Assembly: GCA_903862715.1 (NCBI GenBank)
Contig: CAIOYY010000057.1
Span: forward strand, 146,836-210,835
Direction of reading: 5' to 3'
DNA from: an uncultured Alphaproteobacteria bacterium
GTDB taxonomy: Bacteria; Pseudomonadota; Alphaproteobacteria; Micropepsales; Micropepsaceae
DNA length: 64,000 nucleotides
Both the position numbers and the translations under genes were made by a program. This document shows, piece after piece, positions 8,349 through 18,082 of the stretch. Under the pieces are notes generated by a model. The model searched no databases. It was not told the origin of the DNA and worked only from the letters and a program-made list of their open reading frames with translations. Position 1 is the stretch's first letter. Each line of letters begins with the position of its first letter.

Positions 8349-10007
8349 ATGGCTGCTGCGTCGAAGAAAAAATCCGCCTCAACGCATGATATGCGGGTGG
8401 TGGTTGGCGCGGCGGCGGCCGGCACCATTTTCGAATGGTATGATTTCTACATCTATGGCTCGATCCTCGTCATCATCGCCCAGCAATTCTTCGCGGGCGT
8501 GAACGAGACGGCGGCCTATGTCTTCACGTTGCTCGGCTTTGGCGCGGGCTTTGTCGCCCGGCCGTTTGGCGCGCTTGTGTTTGGCCGCATTGGCGATCGC
8601 ATGGGGCGCAAACATGCGTTTCTGATCACCATCGCCGTCATGGGGATTGCGACCTTCGCCATCGGCGTTCTTCCCACCTATGCGCAAGCGGGCATCTTCG
8701 CGCCGATCCTTCTGATCAGCCTTCGGCTGCTGCAGGGTTTCGCCCTCGGCGGTGAATATGGCGGCGCCATCATCTATGTTGCCGAGCATGCCCCCGCCGA
8801 AAAGCGCGGGCTTTATACCGGCTGGCTGCAGACCACGGCGTCACTCGGCCTTGTCGCTGCGCTTCTTGTCGTTCTCCTCACCCGGCGAAGCATCGGCGAA
8901 GAAGCCTTTGCCGCATGGGGCTGGCGTATTCCTTTTCTGGTTTCGCTCGGGCTTCTGGCCATTTCGCTCTGGGTACGCATGCGCCTGCACGAATCACCAG
9001 TGTTCGAAAAAATCCGCGCCGAAGGCACTCTTTCCAAGGCCCCAATTCGCGATTCCTTCCTGCGCTGGGCCAGCCTCAAATTCGTGCTGATCGCGCTGTC
9101 CTGTTTCATGGCCGCTCATGCCGTCATCTGGTACTCGATCCACTTCTATTCGCAGGTTTTCCTCGAGCGCGTTTTGAAGGTGGACGGTGCGATCGTCAGC
9201 GAAATTCTTCTGATAACCGTAACGCTCAGCGTTCCCATGTATGTTTTCTTCGCCTGGCTGTCCGATCGGGTGGGGCGGAAACCCATCATGCTGACGGCCA
9301 TTGCACTTTCCGCCGCATTGTTCTTCCCGCTGTTTCAGGCGCTGGCGCTGGCGGCCAATCCGGCATTGGTCGAGGCGCAACGCAGTGCTCCGGTCGCGGT
9401 GCTGGCCGATCCCGACTCTTGTTCGCTGCAATTCGACCCCGTGGGCGCCGAGCAATTCGTCAGCTCCTGCGACATCGCGAAAGCGTCATTGGCCGGAGCA
9501 GGCGTCAGTTACCGCAATGAGGACGCGGCTCCCGGCGCCACCGCCGAAATTCATGTTGGCGGCTTCATTCTGGAGAGCTTTGAAGGTCGCGCCCTTGCGC
9601 CCGCCGCGCTGGTCGAAGCGAAAGCGGAATTCTCGGGCGCGTTGCGCGAGGCATTGAATGCGGCGGGATACCCTGAACGCGCCGATCCGGGCGAGATGAA
9701 CAAGGGCCTGATGATCGCCATCATGCTGATCTTCATGGTGCTTGCGACCATGATTTATGGGCCGCTTGCCGCCGTACTGGTGGAATTGTTTCCGACGCGC
9801 ATCCGTTACACCGCGCTGTCGCTGCCTTATCATGTGGGCAATGGCTGGTTTGGCGGTTTTCTCCCCGCCATCGCGGTGGCGATGACCGCCGCCAGCGGCA
9901 ACATCTATAGCGGTTTCTGGTATCCGGTCGTCATTGCCGCGCTCACCGTCGTGGCCGGCGTGATCTTCCTGCCTGAAACGGCCGGGCGGGATATCGAAAA
10001 GATCTAG
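8349..10007 (+). CDS. MFS transporter, metabolite:H+ symporter (MHS) family with a large soluble insertion
   Basis: GTIFEWYDFYIYGS, RPFGALVFGRIGDRMGRKHAFL, LLQGFALGGEYGGAIIYVAEHAP motifs. Confidence 0.92.
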   Translation: MAAASKKKSASTHDMRVVVGAAAAGTIFEWYDFYIYGSILVIIAQQFFAGVNETAAYVFTLLGFGAGFVARPFGALVFGRIGDRMGRKHAFLITIAVMGIATFAIGVLPTYAQAGIFAPILLISLRLLQGFALGGEYGGAIIYVAEHAPAEKRGLYTGWLQTTASLGLVAALLVVLLTRRSIGEEAFAAWGWRIPFLVSLGLLAISLWVRMRLHESPVFEKIRAEGTLSKAPIRDSFLRWASLKFVLIALSCFMAAHAVIWYSIHFYSQVFLERVLKVDGAIVSEILLITVTLSVPMYVFFAWLSDRVGRKPIMLTAIALSAALFFPLFQALALAANPALVEAQRSAPVAVLADPDSCSLQFDPVGAEQFVSSCDIAKASLAGAGVSYRNEDAAPGATAEIHVGGFILESFEGRALAPAALVEAKAEFSGALREALNAAGYPERADPGEMNKGLMIAIMLIFMVLATMIYGPLAAVLVELFPTRIRYTALSLPYHVGNGWFGGFLPAIAVAMTAASGNIYSGFWYPVVIAALTVVAGVIFLPETAGRDIEKI

Positions 10008-10014
10008 GCCGCGA

Positions 10015-10788
10015 TCAGCCGAAGCGGCCGGTGATGTAGTCTTCGGTCTTCTTGTTGGCAGGCGCGGTGAACACCTGTTCGGTCGCGCCGAATTCGATCA
10101 CTTCGCCTAGGAACATGAACGCGGTGTAGTCCGACACGCGCGACGCCTGCTGCATATTATGGGTCACAATGACGATGGTGTAGTCGTGCGAAAGCTCGCT
10201 GATAAGCTCTTCGATCTTGGCAGTCGAAATCGGATCCAGTGCCGAACAGGGTTCATCAAGCAGAATGATTTCGGGTTTCGTCGCCACCGAACGGGCGATG
10301 CAAAGCCGTTGCTGCTGTCCACCCGATAGGCTGGTGCCGCTGGCGTTCAGCTTGTCCTTCACTTCTTCCCAAAGCGCAGCGCGGCGCAACGCGTGTTCCA
10401 CGCGGCCCTCGAGCTCCGAACGCGAAAGCTTTTCGTGCAATTGCAGGCCAAAAGCGATGTTGTCGAAAATCGTCATCGGAAAGGGTGTCGGTTTCTGGAA
10501 CACCATGCCGATTTTTGCGCGCAGAGCATTGAGATCCAGATCGCGGCCCAATATATCGACGCCGTCGAGCAGCGCTTTTCCCTCGGCGCGCTGATTGGGA
10601 TAGAGCTCGTAGATGCGGTTCAGCGCCCGCAACAGCGTGGACTTGCCGCAGCCGGAAGGACCGATGAACGCCGTCACCTTGTTCGCAAAAAGCGGTAGCG
10701 TAATGCCCTTCAGCGCAGGCGTGTCGCCGTAATAGAAGACAAGACCTTCGATGGATACTTTGACTTTGGGCGGCGTCGTACCCGGCAT
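10015..10788 (-). CDS. pstB: phosphate ABC transporter ATP-binding protein
   Basis: [77 protein letters not shown]. Confidence 0.97.
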   Translation of the reverse strand: MPGTTPPKVKVSIEGLVFYYGDTPALKGITLPLFANKVTAFIGPSGCGKSTLLRALNRIYELYPNQRAEGKALLDGVDILGRDLDLNALRAKIGMVFQKPTPFPMTIFDNIAFGLQLHEKLSRSELEGRVEHALRRAALWEEVKDKLNASGTSLSGGQQQRLCIARSVATKPEIILLDEPCSALDPISTAKIEELISELSHDYTIVIVTHNMQQASRVSDYTAFMFLGEVIEFGATEQVFTAPANKKTEDYITGRFG

Positions 10789-10790
10789 TC

Positions 10791-11639
10791 TTATCTCCGT
10801 TCGCTTTCGGAATGCGATTCCAGCACACGCGCGACAATGCTGAGAAAAAGAACCGCCATGGTGATGAGAAGCGCACCGGCCCAGGCCATGCGCTGCCAGT
10901 CCTCATAGGGGCTGACCGCCATGCGGAAGATCGTGACCGGCAGGTTCGGCATCGGTGCGTTCAGATCGGTGCTCCAGAACTGATTACTTAAGGATGTGAA
11001 AAGAAGCGGCGCGGTTTCGCCCGAAATGCGCGCAATGGCAAGAAGCACGCCGGTTACGATTCCGGCGCGCGCCGCCCGCCAGGTGACATGGCGAATGACA
11101 TGCGCACGCGGTGCACCCAGCGCGGCCGCGGCCTCGCGCAGCGTGTTCGGAATCAGCAGCAGCATGTTCTCGGTCGTGCGCACTACGACGGGAATAACGA
11201 TTGTTGTAAGAGCAGCTATGCCTGCCCAGCCCGAGTAATGCCCCATCGTGACGACGATCAGCTCATAGATGAAAAGGCCGAGGACGATCGACGGCGCGCT
11301 GAGCAGGATGTCGTTCACGAAGCGCACCGCAAAGGCGAGGCGCGTATAACGGCCATATTCGGCAAGATAGGTTCCGACCATGATGCCGATCGGCGTGCCT
11401 GCGATCACCGCCAGCGATGTCATGATCAGACTGCCGACGATGGCATTGGCGAGGCCGCCTTCTTCGCCCGGCGGTGCCCACGATTGCGTGAAGACCGCAA
11501 GATCAATGGCGGTGAAACCCTGATAGAGCAGGGTTCCGAGGATTACCGCGAGCCAGCCGAGACCGAACAGAGTCGCGGCCAGCGAAAGCCCAAGGAACAT
11601 CGCATTGCGGCGCCGGCGCCTGGCATAGATCGCGCTCAT
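10791..11639 (-). CDS. pstA: phosphate ABC transporter permease
   Basis: PstA permease motifs, including [16 protein letters not shown] and [26 protein letters not shown]; position in the pst operon. Confidence 0.95.
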   Translation of the reverse strand: MSAIYARRRRRNAMFLGLSLAATLFGLGWLAVILGTLLYQGFTAIDLAVFTQSWAPPGEEGGLANAIVGSLIMTSLAVIAGTPIGIMVGTYLAEYGRYTRLAFAVRFVNDILLSAPSIVLGLFIYELIVVTMGHYSGWAGIAALTTIVIPVVVRTTENMLLLIPNTLREAAAALGAPRAHVIRHVTWRAARAGIVTGVLLAIARISGETAPLLFTSLSNQFWSTDLNAPMPNLPVTIFRMAVSPYEDWQRMAWAGALLITMAVLFLSIVARVLESHSESERR

Positions 11640-12625
11640 GCACGTCCTCCCGCCCGGGCTTCCAGTCGATAGAGCATGAATTGCGCGGCGGCGAGCACGA
11701 GGAAGGTGACGAAGAACAGGATAAGTCCCAGTTCGATCAGCGCTGCGAAATAAAGGTCGCCCAGCGCCTCGGTGAACTCATTGGCGATGGCGGCGGAAAT
11801 CGTGGTGCCGGGCGCGAATAGCGAGACCGCGATGTTATGGGCATTGCCGATCACGAAGGTGACCGCCATCGTCTCGCCCAGCGCGCGTCCCAAAGCCAGC
11901 ATGACGCCGCCCACAACGCCGCTGCGGGCATAGGGAAGCACGACATTCCACACCACTTCCCATGTCGTCGCGCCAAGCCCGTAGGCGGCCTCCTTGAGAA
12001 CATTCGGCACGGTCTCGAACACGTCGCGCGTGATGGCGGTGATGAAGGGCAGGACCATGATCGCAAGGATCAGTCCGGCGGTGAACATGCCGATTCCGTA
12101 GGGCGGGCCAGCAAAGAGATTCTGCAGAATCGGGACGTCGGCGAAGATACCGATCACCCACGGCTGCACCGAGGTCTGCAGCACAGGCGCCAGAACGAAG
12201 AAGCCCCAGAGGCCGTAAATGATGCTGGGAATGCCGGCGAGCAATTCGACCGCGATACCAACCGGGCGCCGAAGACCGCGCGGGCAAAGCTCGGTGAGAA
12301 AAATCGCGATGCCGATGCCGACCGGCACAGCGATCGTCATGGCGATCAGCGAGGTGACCAGCGTGCCGTAGATCGGCGCGGCGGCGCCGAAGACTTCTCG
12401 GACCGGATCCCAGGCTTCGGTCCAGAGGAAGGAAAAGCCAAAGGCCTCAATCGCGGGCCAAGCGCCCCTCAGCAGCGAGCCCACCAGCGCGACGAACATC
12501 GCCAGTACGAACAGCGCACAGACTAAGGTCAGTCTATGAAACAGATGATCGAAGCGATGCATGCGCCTTAGGCGACTCGCGGCGGATCTGGGCGCAGGCA
12601 TGGTGTCGGAAGCGATATCGGCCAT
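11636..12625 (-). CDS. pstC: phosphate ABC transporter permease
   Basis: [79 protein letters not shown]. Confidence 0.96.
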   Translation of the reverse strand: MADIASDTMPAPRSAASRLRRMHRFDHLFHRLTLVCALFVLAMFVALVGSLLRGAWPAIEAFGFSFLWTEAWDPVREVFGAAAPIYGTLVTSLIAMTIAVPVGIGIAIFLTELCPRGLRRPVGIAVELLAGIPSIIYGLWGFFVLAPVLQTSVQPWVIGIFADVPILQNLFAGPPYGIGMFTAGLILAIMVLPFITAITRDVFETVPNVLKEAAYGLGATTWEVVWNVVLPYARSGVVGGVMLALGRALGETMAVTFVIGNAHNIAVSLFAPGTTISAAIANEFTEALGDLYFAALIELGLILFFVTFLVLAAAQFMLYRLEARAGGRA

Positions 12626-12789
12626 GAAATTCTCGGAGAGAACGCTCCTCGATGCAAAGGCGGGGGAGGCTTCCGCCCCGCCCGCCCGCTGGGTGTCACT
12701 ATTCCGGAGGCTATTATGCCGAATAATGCGACAAAGATTTTAGCCGATTGCAGAGAACACTGTGAGTTGTTCGGTATTTTCCTTTGGGC

Positions 12790-13857
12790 CTATCCGCCCC
12801 AGCCGGCCACCTGGGTCCAGCTGGCTTCAATCTCGGCGGTCAACGTGTCGGGAAGCGGAACGAAATGCAGGTCGTTCGCCATGTCGTCGCCACTGGCATA
12901 GGCCCACTGGAAGAATTTGAGCGCTTCCGCGGTAGCGACAACATCGACCGGCTGCTTGTAGACAAGAATGAAAGTCGCACCCGCCATCGGCCAGGATTCC
13001 GCACCGGCCTGATCATTCAAGAGCGTGCCGAAACCTTCTTCGGCGTTCCAGGTCGCGCTCGCCGCAGCGGCCATGAAGCTTTCGACGGAGGGCGATACGG
13101 CATTGCCTTCGCTATTGACGAGGCGCGTATGGGCAAGTCCAGCCTGACTGGCATAGGCATATTCGACATAGCCGATGGCGCCGACCGTGCGGCCGACATT
13201 GCCGGCGACGCCTTCGTTGCCTTTCGCGCCAAGTCCGACCGGCCAGTTGACTGCGGTGGCCGCGCCGACCTGTTCGCTCCAGGCGGGGCTAACTTTTGAA
13301 AGATAGTCGGCGAAGATGAAGGTCGTGCCCGATCCGTCCGAACGGTGAACGACAACGATCGGGAGATCGCCAAGTTCGACGCCCGGATTGAGCGCGGCGA
13401 TGGCGGGATCGTTCCAGTTGATGATCTGGCCGAGGAAAATGTTCGCAATGGTGGCGCCATCGAGGATCAGTTCACCGGCCTCGATCCCCGGAATGTTCAC
13501 CACCATGACATTGCCGCCGATCACGGTCGGGAATTGCAGCAGCCCATGCTCGTCGAGCTCCGCTTTGGTCAGCGGCATGTCCGTCGCACCGAAGGTGACT
13601 GTCTTTTCCTGTATCTGGCGAATACCGCCACCCGAACCGATGGCCTGATAGTTCATGGCATTGCCGGTGAGGTCACGATAGGAGGCCGCCCAGGTCGAAT
13701 AGATCGGGAAGGGAAAGGTTGCGCCCGCGCCTGAAATCGCAACGCCGGATGCATCGGCCGTTGCCGCCGCTTCATTTCCCGCATCCGCGGCGCCCTGGTC
13801 CTGGCAGCCAAGAAGAAGCAGTCCGAGACCGGCTAAGGCATAGGCAATCGGCTTCAT
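12790..13857 (-). CDS. pstS: phosphate-binding periplasmic lipoprotein
   Basis: ISGAGATFPFPIYSTWAASY, YQAIGSGGGIRQI, VVHRSDGSGTTFIFADYLSKVSPAW; Cys in a lipobox-like context near the N-terminus. Confidence 0.96.
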   Translation of the reverse strand: MKPIAYALAGLGLLLLGCQDQGAADAGNEAAATADASGVAISGAGATFPFPIYSTWAASYRDLTGNAMNYQAIGSGGGIRQIQEKTVTFGATDMPLTKAELDEHGLLQFPTVIGGNVMVVNIPGIEAGELILDGATIANIFLGQIINWNDPAIAALNPGVELGDLPIVVVHRSDGSGTTFIFADYLSKVSPAWSEQVGAATAVNWPVGLGAKGNEGVAGNVGRTVGAIGYVEYAYASQAGLAHTRLVNSEGNAVSPSVESFMAAAASATWNAEEGFGTLLNDQAGAESWPMAGATFILVYKQPVDVVATAEALKFFQWAYASGDDMANDLHFVPLPDTLTAEIEASWTQVAGWGG

Positions 13858-13961
13858 GGGAACTCCTCGTGAAATGACAATGGCGTTTCGATAACGGGAT
13901 GGAAAATCCCCCGACGCACCAGCTCTCGTTCGAGACGCATAGCGTCACAGCTTGGTGGAAG

Positions 13962-13996
13962 GACTGTCACTGTTTTGCGAAGGTTTCGTGACAGTC
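13962..13996. repeat. 9-bp perfect inverted repeat GACTGTCAC-N17-GTGACAGTC upstream of pstS
   Basis: Read directly; arms 13962-13970 and 13988-13996. Confidence 0.8.
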
Positions 13997-14049
13997 ACAC
14001 CTTCTCCGAATTTTCCTGCTTAAATTCTACCACAGGTTGCGCGACTCCG

Positions 14050-15630
14050 TCAGAAGCTGAACTGCATCCGGGCGCCGAGTACCTGGAAATCCTGCCCGGC
14101 TTCCAGCCCGCCGGCGTCCAGGCGATTGATATCGACAATGCTGTAATCGAACAGCCAGCGAACATTGCGGTTCATATACCAGTTCAGCCCGGTGCCGATG
14201 ATCCGCTGTTCGCCTCCGCGCACCCGGTTCGCCGGATCGGGATCGAAAACATAGGCGTCGAGATCGTTTACGCTGTAACGGGCTTTCACTTCCCACGCGC
14301 CCCACCCGCCGCCGTCACGCGCAAAGGCGTTGCGCGGGGCCGGAGACCCGAAGGCCGCGGAGGCCGCATTATACGGGCGTTGCTCTCCGGTCAGGAAATA
14401 GGACGCCTGCATATACCAGCCGCTGAAGGTAGGATCCTTCAGCGATGAATCTACGCGATCGATGCTGTGACGGAAATACTCGCCCTGCACCGTGAACGGG
14501 CCGTAATTCGCGGCGGCTTCCACGCCCCATGCGAAGGCGGATTTTCCTGCGACCGAGGGCGCTAATCCGCTGGCGCCAAAGCCGACCAGACGCGTACCAT
14601 CAACGCGTGTTTCGGGACGATCATTGAACGCCATCGCACCATCAGGCTGGTTGAGAATGCGTGCCGCGTTCACGCCCACCTGAAAACTCGATTGCGCGTC
14701 GGAATAAAAGCGATAGGCGAGACGCCCGAGCCATTGCGTGCCCTCGTCGTCGGATTTGGTTTCTGCAATGCGCTCACCGGTAAAGGCGTTTGATACCAGC
14801 AGATTGTCGCCGTCATGCAGAACGCCTTCTTTCTGATAACGGGCTTCGATGCCGCGCCGCGAATCGCTGCCGCCGAACGGATCGAGCAATGTGTTCACGA
14901 TGGACGAACGTTCCATGAAGGTGAGATCGGCGGACGACGTTGAATCGTCGAGCGTGAATTTCGGCTGGATCGCGCCGCCATTGATGACGACATCCGGAAT
15001 GCCGGTATAGGCAAGACGCATCAGATAGATCTGACCTGCGCGCTCGGTGGCCGAGCTGCCGAAATCGAACACGAACTCATATTCGAAATCGCGGAATACC
15101 TGTCCTTCAACGCCGAATTGCGCGCGGCGGAAATAGGCGCCATTGCGCAAATCGCGTCCGGTGGTAACCGAGCCCGGCAAATGGGAATCCTGGAAGAAGC
15201 TGCCGGAATCGAATTGCAGTCGGCCGCGAAACGCGAGATCGAAATCGCCATTGGGGCTTCGGATCGTCGCGCGGTTGTTGGCGTAGCTCCAGATCGGTGC
15301 ATTCGGATCTAAGGCCGGCGCCGATACTGCCAACGGCGATGGGGCGGGTGCACTCGCTTGCGCCATCTGCGGCATGGCCGCAGGCGCCGACGTCGGCTCG
15401 CTCTCGCTTGACGAGGCGACCGCCGGACTATCCGGGAACGAGAGGCCGGACGCAGCTGCCGGGGCGTTCGGAACGCCTTCCGCCGGAATGCCGTTCAGCC
15501 CCAATAGCGCTTCGAGCCGCGCGACACGTTCCTCCAGCGATAGGGTTTCCGGCTCCGCGGCGACCGCAGTCTGCGACAGAAAACCAATACCGAGCAGGAG
15601 ACCTGCCACTAGGAATAGGGAGCGCTTCAT
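14050..15630 (-). CDS. phosphate/polyphosphate-selective porin (OprO/OprP family)
   Basis: Signal peptide, LSLEERVARLEALLGL N-terminal coiled coil, FRGRLQFDSGSFF, FEYEFVFDFG, GSDSRRGIEARYQ and terminal RMQFSF. Confidence 0.88.
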   Translation of the reverse strand: MKRSLFLVAGLLLGIGFLSQTAVAAEPETLSLEERVARLEALLGLNGIPAEGVPNAPAAASGLSFPDSPAVASSSESEPTSAPAAMPQMAQASAPAPSPLAVSAPALDPNAPIWSYANNRATIRSPNGDFDLAFRGRLQFDSGSFFQDSHLPGSVTTGRDLRNGAYFRRAQFGVEGQVFRDFEYEFVFDFGSSATERAGQIYLMRLAYTGIPDVVINGGAIQPKFTLDDSTSSADLTFMERSSIVNTLLDPFGGSDSRRGIEARYQKEGVLHDGDNLLVSNAFTGERIAETKSDDEGTQWLGRLAYRFYSDAQSSFQVGVNAARILNQPDGAMAFNDRPETRVDGTRLVGFGASGLAPSVAGKSAFAWGVEAAANYGPFTVQGEYFRHSIDRVDSSLKDPTFSGWYMQASYFLTGEQRPYNAASAAFGSPAPRNAFARDGGGWGAWEVKARYSVNDLDAYVFDPDPANRVRGGEQRIIGTGLNWYMNRNVRWLFDYSIVDINRLDAGGLEAGQDFQVLGARMQFSF

Positions 15631-15708
15631 GGATCATCTCCGAAGGTTTCGGGCCGGTTCTCGCCAGCTTTCGCGCGAACACGCGCCGGACTGTAATCCC
15701 AGCCACGG

Positions 15709-15726
15709 ATGACACTTCGATGACAG
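15709..15726 (-). promoter_or_regulatory. Pho box (CTGTCAT-CGAA-GTGTCAT) upstream of porin
   Basis: Two 7-mers with 4-nt spacer (11-bp period), 13/14 match to CTGTCAT-N4-CTGTCAT, 78 nt upstream of the porin start. Confidence 0.75.
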
Positions 15727-15838
15727 ATACATAACGGATGGGTGACTATTGCCGTCCCTCGCTGGGCAAAAATATCACACATGGGGGGCTTCACCGTCGG
15801 CGATCAGGTTAAGCCTTTCTCAAGGGGGGCTGCGCAAT

Positions 15839-18028
15839 ATGAGGCATTCAATCGGGCATCCCATGTTCAAGCGCGCCGGAACCCTTTTCTTTGCATTGAT
15901 GGCTTCGGCGCTGGGCGGCGTCGCGGTGGTCGATGTCTTTCTGAACGGCCAGCTGACGATGGTCGATCCGCGCCTTCTCGGCGGCCTGGCGGTGATGGGC
16001 CTCGTCTTCCTGCTGCTCGGCATCGTGACGATGCATGAGCGGGCGGAAGATCTTGAAGGCCGTACCGGGCGGCTGACGGCGCCCACCTCCGAACTGGAAA
16101 GTTTCATCGCTGCACTCGAAGCCGCCAACAAAAGGCTCCACTCCAGCGAGGCGCGCTACAAAGGTCTGGTGAACGCCCAGGGCGACGCGATTTTGCGCCG
16201 GACGCCCGATGGCCGCATGACCTATGCCAATGAAGCGTTCTACCGCCTGTTCGGTGTCCGCTCCGATGAAGTGATCGGCAATGTGTTTCGTCCCGAAGCG
16301 CATCCCGATTCCCCGGCGCCGGCAATGGGGCGCATGAACGGGCTGGATCGCGTCGCCTATGATCAGAACGTTCAAACTGTTTCCGGTTATCGCTGGCTCG
16401 CTTGGGAAGATTACGCCATCCGCGACATGGACGGCCGCCTTGTCGAAGTGCAAAGCGTCGGGCGCGACATCACCGAACGTAAAGCGCTAGAAGACGCGCT
16501 GATGGAAGCGCGCGACCGCGCGCAAAGCGCCAACCGGGCCAAGTCGCATTTTCTCGCAACGATGAGTCATGAAATCCGCACGCCGATGAACGGCGTTCTC
16601 GGTATGGCGCGGCTTCTTCTGGAAACCCATCTCGCACCGGACCAGAAAACCTACGCCGAGGCGATCCGTCAGTCCGGTCTTTCCCTGCTGTCGCTCATTG
16701 AAGACATTCTCGACTTTTCCAAAATCGAATCCGGCGCGCTGACATTGGAACGCGGGGAAGTGGTGCTGCGTCCCCTGATTGAGGGTGTGGCCGAACTTCT
16801 GGCAACGCGCGCCCATGCCAAGCACATCGATCTCGTGACGGCCATTGCCGCCGATGTCCCTCAGATCATCGAAGGCGACACTATTCGCCTGCGCCAGATT
16901 TTGACCAATCTCGTCGGCAACGCGATCAAGTTCACCGAAAAAGGCGGAGTGCTTATTTCCGCCAAGGTCGAACGCGACGGCGATAAAACGGAATTGCGTC
17001 TGGCCGTGCGCGACACTGGCATAGGCGTTCCCCAGGAAAAGCAGGCGCAGATCTTCGAAGAATTTGTGCAGGCAGATTCCAGTCATGCGCGGCGGTTCGA
17101 AGGCTCAGGGTTGGGCCTCACCATTTCCAAGCGCCTCGTTCAGGCGATGGGTGGCGACATTGGTATGGCGGATGGCGAAACTACCGGGAGCGTTTTCTGG
17201 GTCACGCTGCCCTTGAACGACGCGCCCATTACCGCGGAAACGCGAGCGCTTGCCGGCAAGACGATCGCCATCGTCTCATCCTCCGAAATTCTCTCGATCG
17301 GCTTGAAATTTCAGTTGGCCGCAAGCGGCGCGGACATTCTGGAAGCTGAGACCATCGCCAGTCTCACGCGCGGTTCCTGCGATCTCGTGATCGTCGATTC
17401 GACGCTCGGCAATCCGACGCAACTTCCCAACATGTCCGGCCTCGGCATTCCTGCCGTCGCCATGCTGCCGCCCGAACATCGCGCCACTCAGACATCGCTG
17501 CGCGAAAAAGGCATCGAAGGCTATCTCACCAAGCCGGTGCGCCAATCCTCGCTGGAAACGCGCATTCTCGCGGTCCTCAGCGGTAAGACGCAAAAGGAAA
17601 CCGTGGCTGCGCCACCGCCGCCCGAACGCCCGCGCAAGGGGCTCAATATTCTTCTCGCGGAGGACAATCCGGTGAATGCGCTGCTGGCGCGCGAACTTCT
17701 GCGCCGCCGCGGCCATACCGTTTCCGATGTGGCGGCGGGCGATGCGGCCGTGCGCGCCTGCGCCGCCCAGCGCTTCGACATTGTGATCATGGATTTGCAC
17801 ATGCCGGGGCTCGACGGCATCGAAGCGACCAAGCAGATACGCGCGGCCGAAAAATCACTCGGCGCCGTGCCCGTGCCCATCTTCGCCCTTACGGCCGACG
17901 CGCTCGAGACGGGCCGCAAGGCCTGTCAGGAAGCAGGCATGGACGGCTTCCTTACCAAGCCCCTCGATCCCGCCGATCTCGACGCGGTTCTCGCCGCGGT
18001 ATCCGGCGCACGCGCGGTCGCAGCGTGA
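15839..18028 (+). CDS. hybrid sensor histidine kinase (TM-PAS-HisKA-HATPase-REC-REC)
   Basis: FLATMSHEIRTPMNGVLGMARLL H-box, NAIKFTEKG, GLGLTISKRLV, ILLAEDNPVN...IVIMDLHMPGLDG receiver; start at the internal ATG MRHSIGHPMF. Confidence 0.92.
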   Translation: MRHSIGHPMFKRAGTLFFALMASALGGVAVVDVFLNGQLTMVDPRLLGGLAVMGLVFLLLGIVTMHERAEDLEGRTGRLTAPTSELESFIAALEAANKRLHSSEARYKGLVNAQGDAILRRTPDGRMTYANEAFYRLFGVRSDEVIGNVFRPEAHPDSPAPAMGRMNGLDRVAYDQNVQTVSGYRWLAWEDYAIRDMDGRLVEVQSVGRDITERKALEDALMEARDRAQSANRAKSHFLATMSHEIRTPMNGVLGMARLLLETHLAPDQKTYAEAIRQSGLSLLSLIEDILDFSKIESGALTLERGEVVLRPLIEGVAELLATRAHAKHIDLVTAIAADVPQIIEGDTIRLRQILTNLVGNAIKFTEKGGVLISAKVERDGDKTELRLAVRDTGIGVPQEKQAQIFEEFVQADSSHARRFEGSGLGLTISKRLVQAMGGDIGMADGETTGSVFWVTLPLNDAPITAETRALAGKTIAIVSSSEILSIGLKFQLAASGADILEAETIASLTRGSCDLVIVDSTLGNPTQLPNMSGLGIPAVAMLPPEHRATQTSLREKGIEGYLTKPVRQSSLETRILAVLSGKTQKETVAAPPPPERPRKGLNILLAEDNPVNALLARELLRRRGHTVSDVAAGDAAVRACAAQRFDIVIMDLHMPGLDGIEATKQIRAAEKSLGAVPVPIFALTADALETGRKACQEAGMDGFLTKPLDPADLDAVLAAVSGARAVAA

Positions 18029-18082
18029 GTCCGCACGCCTAATTTCATTTCGCCCTCTCCCGCCTTGCTGTAAGACCGATGC

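Noticed and set aside
13933-13961. Tandem Pho-box candidate GTCACAG/GTGGAAG near pstS
   Set aside because: Only 9 of 14 positions match the 7-mer consensus, too weak to call; the nearby perfect inverted repeat is reported instead.
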